Source: CAVWDI01 sp963753725
GTDB taxonomy: Bacteria; Chloroflexota; Anaerolineae; Anaerolineales; UBA4823
Direction of reading: 5' to 3'
DNA length: 64,000 nucleotides
Assembly (NCBI GenBank): GCA_963753725.1
Contig: CAVWDI010000003.1
Location: forward strand, 1-64,000
Shown here: positions 40,522 through 49,991 of the stretch, piece by piece
Position numbering within the stretch: the stretch's first letter is position 1
Layout of the letters: every line of letters begins with the position of its first letter
The notes under the pieces: generated by a model
Databases searched by the model: none
Told to the model about the DNA's origin: nothing
The model's input: the letters and a program-made list of their open reading frames with translations, nothing else
Program-made: the position numbers and the translations under genes

Positions 40522-41536
40522 TTAAATCCTATTTCGGGATGATCCACCTGAAGCGGAAGGTAGTCCTCCGGCTGGTTCGGCTGTCTGAACCGCATTTATG
40601 ATGGCTGAAACGACGACTTCAGCGGCGTATGCGCCAACGATATTAAAATCCAAATTTTTATCTCCAGTAGATAAAGCGAATATTGTATCGCCGTCCAGCA
40701 TGGTGTGCGCTGGACGGATCACCCTGGCGACCCCATCTTGAGCCATTTGGGCAACTTTGTTGGCTTGCTCTTTTGTGAGGAAGGCATTGGTCGCCACGAC
40801 ACCAATTACCGTATTTGCCTGGGATATCTGTTCAAAGATCATTTTACCGAGGGGGGACTTCATCAGTTCCAGGGTGTTGGCAAAATAACCAGCCTCACCA
40901 ATATCCAATGGATCCTGAGTCATTGCTCGAGCGCCGGCAATGATACAGTTGCTGTGCGGGTCAACCACATCACCAAAGGAGTTAACTACCATGATGCTAG
41001 CGATTAAAACACCATCTCCCAGGTCCATGCTGCAGGTCCCGATTCCTGATTTCATGGCCTGGTTTACTCCCAGAATTGATCCAAGCCTTGCGCCGGTACC
41101 TGAGCCCACATTCCCCTGCAAGTGTTCCTGGTTGGTCAGCGTTTTCACATGCCTGGTAGCCCATTTCCGCATCCGGCCGGATATCACTGCGGCCAATATC
41201 CAGGTCAAACAGGATCGCTCCCGGTACGATGGGCACCTTCGCCAACCCAACATCGACGCCTATCCCTTTCTCTTCCAGGTAGCGTACAACACCTGAGGCG
41301 GCATCCAATCCAAATGCTGAACCACCCGAAAGCAGTACCCCATGCACCTTTTCAACCATATGCATCGGGCGCAGCAGGTCTGTCTCACGCGTTCCGGGAG
41401 CCCCGCCGCGCTGGTCGACCCCTGCCACCGCGCCCTCTTCGCACAGAACCACCGTACACCCGGTCAGAGCTTTAAAATCCTGCGCATGCCCGATTTTTAT
41501 CCCTGGGATATCGCTTATCGATCCATCCAGCTGCAT
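40522..41536 (-). CDS. P1-family (DmpA/BapA-like) peptidase, one frameshift
   Basis: About 335 residues once corrected. The start region MQLDGSISDIPGIKIGHAQD and CTVVLCEEGAVAGVDQRGGAPGTRETDLLRP are typical of the DmpA/BapA self-processing aminopeptidase superfamily. After the break near 41,131 (one extra C) the frame continues with QGNVGSGTGARLG and AEVVVSAIINAVQTAE. Such enzymes cleave N-terminal residues from small peptides or hydrolyse short amide oligomers. The first Met, 41554, is possible but 41536 has a better-placed GAGG. The gene ends 2 nt before the HD-GYP start codon. Confidence 0.85.
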
Positions 41537-41779
41537 GTGCACCTGCCTCTTCAATAAAAAAGTTGAAAATTACTTTCCTAGTGAATTCTAGTATGGCGTA
41601 TAAATATCATTTTTGCAAGGTGTACGGAATAACAATCTTGTTAGCAGAAAATATATCCAACCACAGTTTTCCAGATGTTATTTGGAATCATGTCTCAGGA
41701 CGACACAATCTCTAATCCATTGTCCTCGCGCAGCATCTCGCGTTTTTTGCGAGACCTATCCTATGTTTTTCCCTTTTGG

Positions 41780-41785
41780 TATAAT
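41780..41785 (+). promoter_or_regulatory. -10 box of the tRNA-Lys promoter
   Basis: A perfect TATAAT ends 11 nt before the first tRNA base. A convincing -35 at 17 nt is not visible. Confidence 0.6.
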
Positions 41786-41796
41786 CTCCCCATTAA

Positions 41797-41870
41797 GGCC
41801 CCGTAGCTCAATTTGGCAGAGCAGTTGACTCTTAATCAATTGGTTACAGGTTCGAGTCCTGTCGGGGTCA
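41797..41870 (+). tRNA. tRNA-Lys (anticodon CTT)
   Basis: 74 nt folding into a full cloverleaf. The 7-bp acceptor is GGCCCCG with CGGGGTC (one G-T pair). The D arm is GCTC/GAGC. The anticodon stem is GTTGA/TCAAT with loop CTCTTAA, so the anticodon is CTT. The T arm is ACAGG/CCTGT with loop TTCGAGT. The discriminator is A; CCA is not encoded. Its 3' half is the attachment site of the island. Confidence 0.96.
41828..41870 (+). repeat. attL: 43-bp direct repeat inside the tRNA-Lys gene
   Basis: Identical to 57029-57071. It runs from the anticodon loop to the discriminator base, so insertion left an intact tRNA gene. Confidence 0.9.
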
Positions 41871-42019
41871 CCTAATATACTGGATATTATCCCAACTATC
41901 CCCCATTATCTTGTGATTTTAGCTCACTTTTATGTGGGCTATTTGTTTTTTTCTCGGATTCTGGTGCAGTTCTGTTGCAGTTTGGTGCAGTTTTCGGCCA
42001 GGATGTGGTCTTTGAGTTC

Positions 42020-42454
42020 TTACAATTCCTCAGAGTTAACCTTGAAAGATTCCATTTTCCCCAAATCTATCGGAATCGGTGTAACAAGTTCATCCATAAT
42101 TCTGGCTGCTTCGGACTGCATCTCTACATAAAGGTGACCATATACACCAAGGGTAATGCTTGGTTTGGAATGCCCTAATATTTTTGAGACAACTATGGGT
42201 GGAACGCAATTGTTCAACATCAGCGATGCTGCTGTGTGTCTTAAATCATGAAATCGAATCTTCGATAAGCTGGCTCTCTGAAGAATTTTCAGGAAATCCG
42301 TCCTTAGATTACTTGCGTCACTCCCCACCAAGAACTCGTATAGATAAGTGTAGAGAATCTCTGCTCCATCTGACGTAACTCGATAGACATCCTCGTTCCG
42401 AAATCCACAAACACCCGGGATTGCCAAAACAGTATGACCGATGGTCATAGTCAT
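42020..42454 (-). pseudogene. Tyrosine recombinase (integrase), C-terminal remnant
   Basis: 144 codons preserving the catalytic end of a phage-type integrase: IRFHDLRHTAASLMLNNCVPP contains the His-x-x-Arg motif, ILGHSKPSITLGVYGHLY holds the next His and the nucleophilic Tyr. The first catalytic Arg, the core-binding domain and the N-terminal half are absent upstream, where the sequence has stops in this frame. The gene reads toward the tRNA, as expected for an integrase next to attL. Confidence 0.85.
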
Positions 42455-42812
42455 ACCCTCTTCAAGCTTGACGATGTTTTTTAATGTTATACTTTTCTCA
42501 GTATTTTAACTTATTTTTAATGTTAGGCAGCCTAAAAAATCTAGACCGCTAGTAACCCATAAGTTCTAGTGTGCCTAAGGCTTCCTAATTACGAGTAAGG
42601 CGGCAAAATGTATTGAAGCGTTGCTTGCTGCCTATCTAACCAAAGTATTTCCGGATAGAACAAGAGGAATTCGTACCTGTAGTTTGTGTATAAAACTCTG
42701 CCAAAAATAAAGTGGAGATGGAAAAACAAAAATCAGCTTTAACAGAAGGGCGGAGAATCAAATCCAGTACTTGTATTATGTTTTTACAGAACTTTTCGTG
42801 AAGCACTTGAAT
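42455..42812. other. Intergenic stretch between integrase remnant and FAD oxidase
   Basis: About 360 nt, AT-rich. A short stem-loop is possible near 42,600-42,640 (GGCGGCAAAA... with TTGCTGCCT). No protein family recognisable; probably the site where the N-terminal half of the integrase was lost. Confidence 0.4.
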
Positions 42813-44123
42813 ATGCCAAACCACCAGCAAAAAATAAATAAGATCAGCCGCCATCTTAAAAATAGAAAAAGTACTACACCACTTTCTTTAAAGAAAAAAG
42901 CCCCTCCACATCAGGTTCCTAAACCCCGGGACAGAAGATTTGATGATGAAAAAATCGATGTCAGTGACTTACACCAAATCCTCCATATTGACCTCGAAAA
43001 GAAAATTTGTGTCGCAGAACCTGGCGTTACATTCACGGATTTAGTCAAAGAAACCCTCAAATACAATCTCGTTCCCATGGTTGTCCCGGAATTAAAAACC
43101 ATTACTATCGGTGGAGCTGTCTCCGGTTGTTCCATCGAGTCCATGTCCTTCAAGTACGGTGGGTTCCATGATACCTGCCTAGAGTACGAAATTATCACCG
43201 GGAAAGGCGATGTTCTAATCTGTACTCCCACCAATGAATATCGACTATTGTTCCAAATGGTTCATGGCGCCTTTGGTACGCTTGGAATCATATCCAAGCT
43301 CAAGTTTAAACTAATCCCCTCTAAACCTTTCGTCAAAGTTACCTACGAAAAATACCATAATATCGAAGATTATAAAAAAGCCATCTGGGGCCACTTCACC
43401 AAAAAGGATGTGGATTATATGGATGGCATTATCCACTCACCCCAAGAATACGTTCTCTGTGTGGCAGATTTCGTAGACTCCGCTCCTTCCACCAACAGTT
43501 ACTATTGGATGAAAATTTACTATCTCACTACCAATAAGTTAAAGGAAGACTATCTTAAAACTTATGACTACTTTTTCCGCTACGACAAAGGTGTAACCAA
43601 TGTCAACCCCAAATCCTTTTTGGGCAGGCTGCTTTTTGGCTGGTTTACCAACTCCACCAACACTCTCACCCTTGCCAAAATTTTCAATCGCTGGCTTCCT
43701 GAACACCTTATTCCCATGACTCTGGATGTCATGATCCCTTTTTCCAAAATCAAAGGCTATCTTCAATGGCATACTAAAGTTGTCAAGCACTATCCCCTCT
43801 GGTGCGTGCCGTACAAACTTGTGCGGGAATACGAATGGATTTCAGAAAACTATAAAAGAAAAAATACAGATCAACTATTCCTGGACATCGCCATCTATGG
43901 TATGAGGAAAAACAACAACATCAATTACTACAAACTCATCGAAGAGGAATTAATGAGAATAGGAGGCATAAAAACCCTTATCTCCAACAACTACTATTCT
44001 GAGGCAGATTTCTGGAAAGTGTTTAATAAAGAAAATTATTACAATGCTAAACGTATCGCAGATCCCGACAACATCTTCCGCGATCTCTACACCAAAACCT
44101 GCAAAGCAGTGATGGGCTTATAA
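42813..44123 (+). CDS. FAD-binding oxidoreductase resembling DHCR24 / DIMINUTO
   Basis: A 436-residue intact protein. The PCMH-type FAD-binding half has ICVAEPGVTFTDLVKETLKYNLVPMVVPELKTITIGGAVSG, followed by SFKYGGFHDTCLEYEIITGKGDVL and FGTLGIISKLKFKLIPSKPFV. The second half has LLFGWFTNSTNTLTLAKIFNRWLPEHL and LDVMIPFSKIKGYLQWHTKV, which recall delta(24)-sterol reductases and their bacterial relatives. Codon use is AT-rich and unlike the flanks, consistent with transfer. I prefer the start at 42813 (MPNHQQKINK) over 42771, since the latter adds residues unlike the family. No ribosome site is strong at either. Substrate unknown; C=C bond reduction or oxidation is possible. Confidence 0.75.
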   Translation: MPNHQQKINKISRHLKNRKSTTPLSLKKKAPPHQVPKPRDRRFDDEKIDVSDLHQILHIDLEKKICVAEPGVTFTDLVKETLKYNLVPMVVPELKTITIGGAVSGCSIESMSFKYGGFHDTCLEYEIITGKGDVLICTPTNEYRLLFQMVHGAFGTLGIISKLKFKLIPSKPFVKVTYEKYHNIEDYKKAIWGHFTKKDVDYMDGIIHSPQEYVLCVADFVDSAPSTNSYYWMKIYYLTTNKLKEDYLKTYDYFFRYDKGVTNVNPKSFLGRLLFGWFTNSTNTLTLAKIFNRWLPEHLIPMTLDVMIPFSKIKGYLQWHTKVVKHYPLWCVPYKLVREYEWISENYKRKNTDQLFLDIAIYGMRKNNNINYYKLIEEELMRIGGIKTLISNNYYSEADFWKVFNKENYYNAKRIADPDNIFRDLYTKTCKAVMGL

Positions 44124-44519
44124 AACAAAGGGATGGTTGAAATCGCAAATGACCTGCCCTAAAAAACTTTACAAAAGGTAAGTTAGGACAAGAACAAAAA
44201 GTCGGCAAGAAGAATACCGAGGAAACAATTTACATGTGAACAAATCATTACAATGAGGTCACCCCAACACATCTCGCGGAGTTACAAACCACCAGTTCCA
44301 GCCACTGTCCCCAAAAGGCGCTCGCAGCGCTGGCAGGTCAAGGTCCTGGTTCTCAGGCTGTGTACCGAAAGGGTAGACGAATCAGTGAATGGTGATCACT
44401 TGATCTTGTTCTACCCTTTTCGCTACCTTTCGTCTAGTATAAGTAACAGGGCAGGTCACTACCCTTGATGAATTTGGATATGTCAGCTAGATAAAAATAA
44501 GGTTGCATGAACCTGGATA
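44124..44519. other. Intergenic region with a 57-bp imperfect palindrome
   Basis: No supportable gene. At 44366-44422 the arms CGAAAGGGTAGA and TCTACCCTTTTCG are inverted around an inner inverted pair ATCAGTGA / TCACTTGAT. It could be a bidirectional hairpin downstream of the FAD oxidase or a protein-binding site. The T-run that a terminator would have is short. Confidence 0.45.
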
Positions 44520-44904
44520 ATGATTATGATCACACTTCGTTGTACGCAGAAACTCCGGAAATATTTAGATATTGTTCCAGTTGACACACCTGAACCGACC
44601 ACAGCAGTGTTAGGAGATTGGTACGTGAACCTAGTTCCCACTTTCTCCGGGGATCTCATTAGATTTTTAAGTGAAAAAGCTCTTTTGACTGTTGCTATTC
44701 CAGCCTGGGAGTCCAACAACTTAGTTCCATTATTTTGTCTGAGGGTTGCCAATCTACTGGGAATGATTGGAGTAGATCCAAAAGATATAACAAATGAATT
44801 AAGCCATTTTGACCAAGTCCAATATTGCAAAACAGCCAGTCGAAGTGCATTGGGATCTTTGAATGACTTTGCATGGCATTATCAAATAATGGGGGAAGAA
44901 GCTA

Positions 44905-46118
44905 GTGCTCCATCAAAGCTCAATCCGAGGGTAAAGGTGTTTTAGTTTGATCCTTGCATCTTCAGTGGTGAAATGCCAATTAATGCTTGTTGATTTTTCA
45001 TTTCGATATTTAGACCAAGCCTGGACTTCACGCTGCAGGCATGCAGTATTTGAAATGCGTCGATTTAGACACTGTCTGGCGAGCACGCTAAATTCTATCT
45101 CTGCCATATTGAGCCAGCTACCGTGTTTTGGCGTGTAATGAAATTCAAAGCGTTCAAGTAATCGACGGGCTTCCTCAGGCGGAAAAGTTTCATAAAATGA
45201 GATCGGGGAATGCGTATTTAGATTGTCCATCACGACCACAATTTTCTCTGCGTCAGGATAATCCTGATCAGATAACTCTTTCATCGCCTCGGCCCAATCT
45301 TTCCGACAGCGATGATCTGTAATTTTGATGCGGCGTTTGTTTTCAAGCGGTGCAAAGAACATGAATAGATTGGCAACTCCCTGACGCTCATATTCATAGT
45401 CATAGCGTTGTACTTGTCCTGGTTCCATTGGCAAAGCAGTTTGAATATCTGCCAACAATTGTTTACTGCTTTCATCCATGCACACTACTGGCCGTTTCGG
45501 GTCATAAGGCCGTTTATAGACCGCCAAAACATCTTCCATTTGACAAACAAAAGCCGCATTTGTTTCTGGTGGAATACACCACTGCTTATTCAGCCACGGC
45601 TTGAGTTCGTTTTTTTAGCACGGTTCGGATCGTTTCATGGGAGACACTTTCCACATATGCCAGTTCTACCATCTGATCTCTCAGCAGTCGCAAAGTCCAG
45701 CCCGCATGTCCTTCTGGGGCTTCGCTGCATGTCAAGGCAATCAAATGTGCTTCCGCTTCTCCATCTAAACAGCGTTCATAGATCCGATCTGGCTTTTTGC
45801 GGCTCAACGTTCCTTTCAATCCTCTTTCATGATATTGCTTTCTGATTTGATAGACTGCTGATTTTCCGATTTCAAAGGCTTCACAAATTTTTTCATCAGT
45901 CCATGCTGGACCATGTTCTCCTTGATCTGCTTTCAGCAGTATTCTTGCTCTCCTCAGGCTTCGCGCTGCGTCCGTTCCAGCTGCAATCTTTTCAGCCAAA
46001 TAGGTTCGTTCTTCTTCTGATAATTTGATGATGTGTTTCTTTTCCATCTCTGCCACCTTTTTTGATTTTTAGGTAGCAATTTCCGTGCCAATTATTCCTT
46101 TTAGCTTTGACAGAGTAC
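44905..46118 (-). mobile_element. IS630-family insertion sequence
   Basis: 1,214 bp between two TA dinucleotides (44903-44904 and 46119-46120), as expected for IS630 target duplication. The ends are inverted repeats: GTGCTCCATCAAAGCT at the left, and GTACTCTGTCAAAGCT as the reverse complement of the right end, with 13 of 16 identical. It contains a single transposase locus on the minus strand. Insertion lies within the DUF6933-like gene. Confidence 0.92.
44913..46047 (-). CDS. IS630-family DDE transposase in two frames
   Basis: The first frame (46047-45586) is the helix-turn-helix part: IIKLSEEERTYLAEKIAAG, then CEAFEIGKSAVYQIRKQYHERGLKGTL. The second frame (to 44913) is the DDE domain with PVVCMDESSKQL, VVVMDNLNTHSPISFYE and HYTPKHGSWLNMAEIEFS, giving Asp, Asp and Glu. 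The switch lies at an A7 run (RC of 45610-45616). Deleting one A or shifting +1 joins the frames as LKNELKPWLNKQWCIPPE. Some IS630 members do express a fusion by slippage on A-runs, but an indel error is equally possible here. ATG at 46047 is favoured by AAGG eight nt upstream. Confidence 0.85.
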
Positions 46119-46260
46119 TAGAAATATATTTAATTTAAGACTCTCGGAAGCTGAACTTAAATTAAGCCAGATGCCTTGCAAGCCTTTAGATTACAGATAT
46201 CCATCTGAAGTAGCAAAAGAGTTGTTGGGTACTATGAGGAAGAATGCCAGCTAACCCTTA

Positions 46261-46668
46261 ATAGGTCCTTACCTGGAAGGAGCTAAAGCCATCGAAATCG
46301 AAGACCTATTTATCCGAATGTCACACCAGATTCAGAATTTTGTGCGGTTATGTGAAGCTGTTGTCAAAGGATCCAATATAAAACGTATTGTTCTGACCAC
46401 AGGTTACGACGATGAAATTCAGAAAGCCGAACTCGATCAGAAATTTGGTGAATTAGAGCAAAGCTTGCTTGAGATGGATATTATCTTTGATTACGATTTC
46501 AACTCAATAATTCATGATCGTGAAATTAGGTTGGATACTGGTTGAGAGATTAAGATTGGGAGGGGGTTAGGTTTTTACCAGAAGCCAGAAAGTTGGTTCG
46601 AGATTGGGACAAACGATTTGTCGTTACGGAAGTGTTTAGAGACGAAGGTGGATATATTTAGGGGCTAG
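46261..46668 (+). pseudogene. MIT_C-like (PLD-fold) domain fragment
   Basis: The reading GPYLEGAKAIEIEDLFIRMSHQIQN followed by IKRIVLTTGYDD, IIFDYDFNSIIHDREIRLDTGW and, after an indel near 46,555, IGRGLGFYQ matches what I remember of the MIT_C domain (C-terminal, phospholipase-D-like fold). The N-terminal part of the protein is missing: the domain begins seven nt after the stop of the DUF6933-like gene. In bacteria this domain is found at the end of larger proteins, some in conflict systems, but I cannot confirm which. The frame is broken, so the fragment is probably not functional. Confidence 0.55.
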
Positions 46669-46768
46669 GATTTTATCGGGAAAGGAAAAATTAACTTAAT
46701 CCGTACTTTGTCGAGAATGCCTGATGACTTTCTACCATAGTCAGCGGAGCATCAAAAAGGAAAATTCT

Positions 46769-47130
46769 ATGGGTCTCGGAAAAATTGAGATAGTCAATGT
46801 AAGGGATGTGTGGAAAGATGAAGCCAGTGATTTCACACCCTGGTTAGCGAGTGAGAAAGGTTTGGCGATGCTTGGGGAAATGCTTTGTGTTGAACTTGAA
46901 CTTATTGCTACAGAGAGATGGACAGGATCTTATAATGTTGAAATCATTACCTAATCTGTTGATGGTGAAGTAGAGCTAATTGTCGTTATAGTAAACAAGC
47001 TTGATTCCGCCTTTCATGACCAATAAGGGAAGATCATTACTTATGGATCCGGACTTAATGCTGTTAGCTATGTTTAGGTAGAACCCTCATTTACTGATAA
47101 ACAACGACAAAGGTATGTGTGCCTTTGAAA
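46769..47130 (+). pseudogene. Decayed DUF4268/nuclease-like N-terminal domain with three in-frame stops
   Basis: A start with fair ribosome site opens MGLGKIEIVNVRDVWKDEASDFTPWLASEKGLAML and runs through LELIATERWTGSYNVEII. This resembles the conserved opening of the proteins that carry a DUF4268 domain and a PD-(D/E)XK-like nuclease core. The same frame continues past TAA (after ITT region, about 46,952), TAA (47,030) and TAG (47,080), reading SVDGEVELIVVIVNKLDSAFHDQ and GKIITYGSGLNAVSYV, then VEPSFTDKQRQR. All breaks are substitutions to stop codons, unlike the indels elsewhere in the window, so this looks like a true pseudogene. Confidence 0.6.
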
Positions 47131-47221
47131 GATCAACAAGTTTTCATGTTCTGAAGGAGATGGTTGAAAAGGTTGAAATATGTTTGTGACGGCAAAATGA
47201 AAATCGGGAGGCAAATATCAC

Positions 47222-49171
47222 ATGGCGTGGGATGAAGGCCTTGAAGGTCCTGTACTCGAAATTGTAGCTAGCAATCGATCCCCCCTTAGAGTTGTAGCAG
47301 GTCCAGGTACAGGAAAAACTTTCGCCCTGAAGCGAAGGGTAGCAAGATTATTAGAGATTGGAGTACCACCAGAGAAAATATTGTTGGTTACATTCACAAG
47401 GATGGCTGCCCGTGACACGGAAAGGGAAGTCCTGGAATTAAATATTCCCGGAAGTTGATAGAGTACACAAGAGGACTCTTCACTCGTTTTGTTTTTCAAC
47501 TTTGAATCAGACAAATGTGCTGCATGTTACTGGTCGAAACCCCAGACCTCTTATGCAGTTTGAAACACGGTTTATGCTTGAAGATTTGGGATTAGATCAA
47601 GGGGAATACCAAGAAGATATTCATCATAGGAGAAGACGATTAAGAGCTTTCGAAGCTGCCTGGGCGTGCCAACAGGATCAACAACCTGGTTGGCCAGCAA
47701 AAAATGCAGATCGCTATTTTCAGGGAATCCTTAACGAATGGCTTCGGTTTCATCAGTCAATGTTAGTGGGTGAATTAGTGCCGATAACCTTAAAGTTATC
47801 TCAGAGACAACCCAATATGTCCGGAAAGAGGACGTTACCAACATGTTTTAGTTGATGAGTACCAGGATCTCAACAAAGCTGAACAACATCTCATTGATTT
47901 ACTTGTTGAAAACGGACATCTTACTGTGGTTGGGGACGAAGATCAATCTATTTACGAAGATTTTCGTTATGCTCATCCAGAAGGAATATCTCACTTCAAT
48001 GATGAACATCCAGATACAATTGATATTCCCTTAGTGGAATGTAGAAGATGCCCAACCCGTGTTGTAGCAATGGCCAATCATCTAATTCGAACGAATTTGC
48101 GGCGTCTCAAGCACCCTTTGTTACCGTATCCAGGTAAACCAAGGCGAGAGGTTCATGTTGTTAAAATGGCCAAATATGGAAGATGAAGCAAATGGAATTG
48201 CCGAGTTTATTGCTCGAAAGATAAGGTCTAATGAATTTGATCCTGGTAAAACTTTAGTTTTGTGCCCGAGAAGACAGTTTGGTTACATTCTCCGAGATGC
48301 TTTGGTTCAGCGAGGTCATTGCCCATAGTTTTTTTCAGGAAGAAATTTTGGAAGGTAATCCCAAACAATTAGAAGATAGCTTAGCTCAACAAGCATTTAT
48401 GTTACTCAACGTGCTAATAAACCCCAATGATTTAGTTGCCTTACGATGTTGGCTTGGTTTTGGACACCACAACCTTCGTGTTAAAGAAATATCATAGATT
48501 ACGGGATTTTTGTGCTAATAACGGTGTGCCCGTATTGGAAGCCTTGCGTATGCTTGATTTAAATGAGATCAAGGTTCAATATACGAGCGGATTGGTTGAG
48601 AGATATCATCAACTTTCAGAGAAATTGGCAGTTCTTGGCGAAAGAAATATTCGAGGAAATAATTAGTATAGTATTTCCAGAAGATCAAGAGTGGGCTGAA
48701 CCATTTCGTGTGATCCTGGACCGAAATGATGCAATTGGATCTCTAAAGGAAGCCCATAGACTTTTACGAGATAATATTATCCAACCAGAATTACCCACTG
48801 AAGTCGACTATATCCGGATTATGAGCCTTCACAAATCAAAAGGTTTGAATGCAGATCATGTAATCATTACTGGTTGTGTTGAGGGGATTATTCCCGGGGT
48901 TCCTGACGAAAATCAACCATTCGAATATCAACAGCGTTTCGTAGAAGAACAACGCAGACTGTTCTATGTCGCAATTTCCCGTACAAAACAAAGCTTAGTA
49001 TTATCAAGTGTTTCAAGTTTGCCCCGTCAATTAGCACACAGAATGAGAGCTTGCATTGCCGGTGGAGATGATCAAAATGCGGATACAATCACATCCACAT
49101 TTATTATTCTGATCTTGGACCAGATTGTCCTCGATCTATCACTGGGGGAGGAGTTACTATCCACGATCTGA
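47222..49171 (+). pseudogene. UvrD/PcrA-like superfamily 1 helicase, heavily broken
   Basis: The frame pieces retain the SF1 helicase motifs in order. Walker A is VAGPGTGKTFALKRRVARLL. Motif Ia is LVTFTRMAARD. Motif II is LVDEYQDLNKAEQ. Motif III is VVGDEDQSIYEDFRYA. Motif V is IMSLHKSKGLNADHVIITG. Motif VI is EEQRRLFYVAISRTKQSL. At least five frame changes and stops separate them (near 47,450, 47,830, 48,180, 48,330, 48,490). Size and order fit a 650-residue UvrD-like enzyme. Together with the two preceding fragments it looks like the remains of one co-inherited locus. Confidence 0.75.
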
Positions 49172-49309
49172 TTCCACATTACCCTTAATAATACCTAAAT
49201 GATCGAATATAAAAACCTGTTCCTCTGAAGAATGTCAGTTATTACAGAATATCATGAGGGCTGCCTGAGCAACGGCTTTTTGGTATGTTACTTGATTCCT
49301 GTTGCAAAT

Positions 49310-49400
49310 TAGCCCCTCATGCGTGGTCATGCCCTGGCTTAAAAGTTACTTCGGCTTCACGAAGTTTGGTAATAATTTCCTCAGGTGAAAACTATTACCC
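49310..49400 (-). pseudogene. IS3-family OrfA remnant
   Basis: On the minus strand this short stretch reads SPEEIITKLREAEVTFKPG, which matches the start of IS3-type OrfA proteins (typical EEIIxKLREAEV). Everything downstream is lost. It is a transposon scar between the helicase pseudogene and an IS256 fragment. Confidence 0.5.
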
Positions 49401-49451
49401 TATCTTTCTTGCCTGCTTCCTTTTCCTTCTAATCCTATCTTATCTTTTGGA

Positions 49452-49991
49452 TCAGTTTTTGTGGGGCCAGGTCAGTAGGGCCAGTCTTGAAGCAGTCTTA
49501 GCATACTTCTCACTCAGGCGTGGCACATACTGGCTGGCATTCTGCTGGAGGTGAAACTGGCAGCGTAGCCAGGGAATGCCGCTGAAGACCGCTTTGCGGG
49601 CTGCCAACAGGCCAACATGGGCATCGCTAATGATCAGTTCCACACCGTTCAAGCCTCGCTCCACCAGGCCTTGCAGGAAGTCTCGCCAGTGCAGTTCTTG
49701 TTCGCCCATTGAGACAGAAATGCCCAAAATCAAGCGTTTACCGTCGGGTTTTACACCACTGGCGATCAGTACAGCTGCGTCCCGGATCTGGCCATCTACC
49801 CGAACTTTCTCGTACATAGCATCCAGGTACAGGTAGATGATTGTTCCCAGGGGTCGGTTGCGCCAGGCTTCCAGGACTTCATCCAGCAATACGGCTGCCC
49901 GGCTGACCTGCGTGGAGGAGATCTCGCTGCCGCATAATCGTTCGGTGATTGCGGCAACTTTGCCGGTGGACACGCCCTGCATGTACATCAC
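49452..49991 (-). pseudogene. IS256/mutator-type transposase, internal fragment
   Basis: About 170 residues of a transposase_mut protein: MQGVSTGKVAAITERLCG, YLYLDAMYEKVRVDGQIRD with the first catalytic Asp, and LIISDAHVGLLAARKAVFSGIPWLRCQFHLQQNA with the second Asp. The start (about 130 residues) and the end with the catalytic Glu are absent. It is cut at 49,991, exactly where the methyltransferase gene ends, and by unrelated sequence on the other side. The element cannot transpose by itself. Confidence 0.85.

Larger units (their letters stand above)
44520..46254 (+). pseudogene. DUF6933-like gene interrupted by an IS630 element
   Basis: The first part (44520-44904) encodes MIMITLRCTQKLRKYL, ending LNDFAWHYQIMGEEA. 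If the IS and one copy of its TA target duplication are removed, reading continues without a break from 46121 through RNIFNLRLSEAELKLSQMP and YRYPSEVAKELLG to a TAA at 46252-46254. The joined product, about 172 residues, has the opening RCTQKL, LGDWY and SALGSLND patches that I associate with DUF6933. Biological role unknown. The perfect join shows that the insertion is recent and that the gene was intact before it. Confidence 0.82.

Noticed and set aside
44253..44468. 71-codon plus-strand ORF
   Set aside because: Overlaps the nested palindrome, has no ribosome site and an atypical composition.
46769..47130. Stop-codon recoding in the DUF4268-neighbour-like gene
   Set aside because: Both TAA and TAG occur, no core gene in the window uses them as sense codons, and the neighbours are decayed.
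48888..49088. Minus-strand ORF within the helicase pseudogene
   Set aside because: Shadow of helicase motif V/VI coding sequence.
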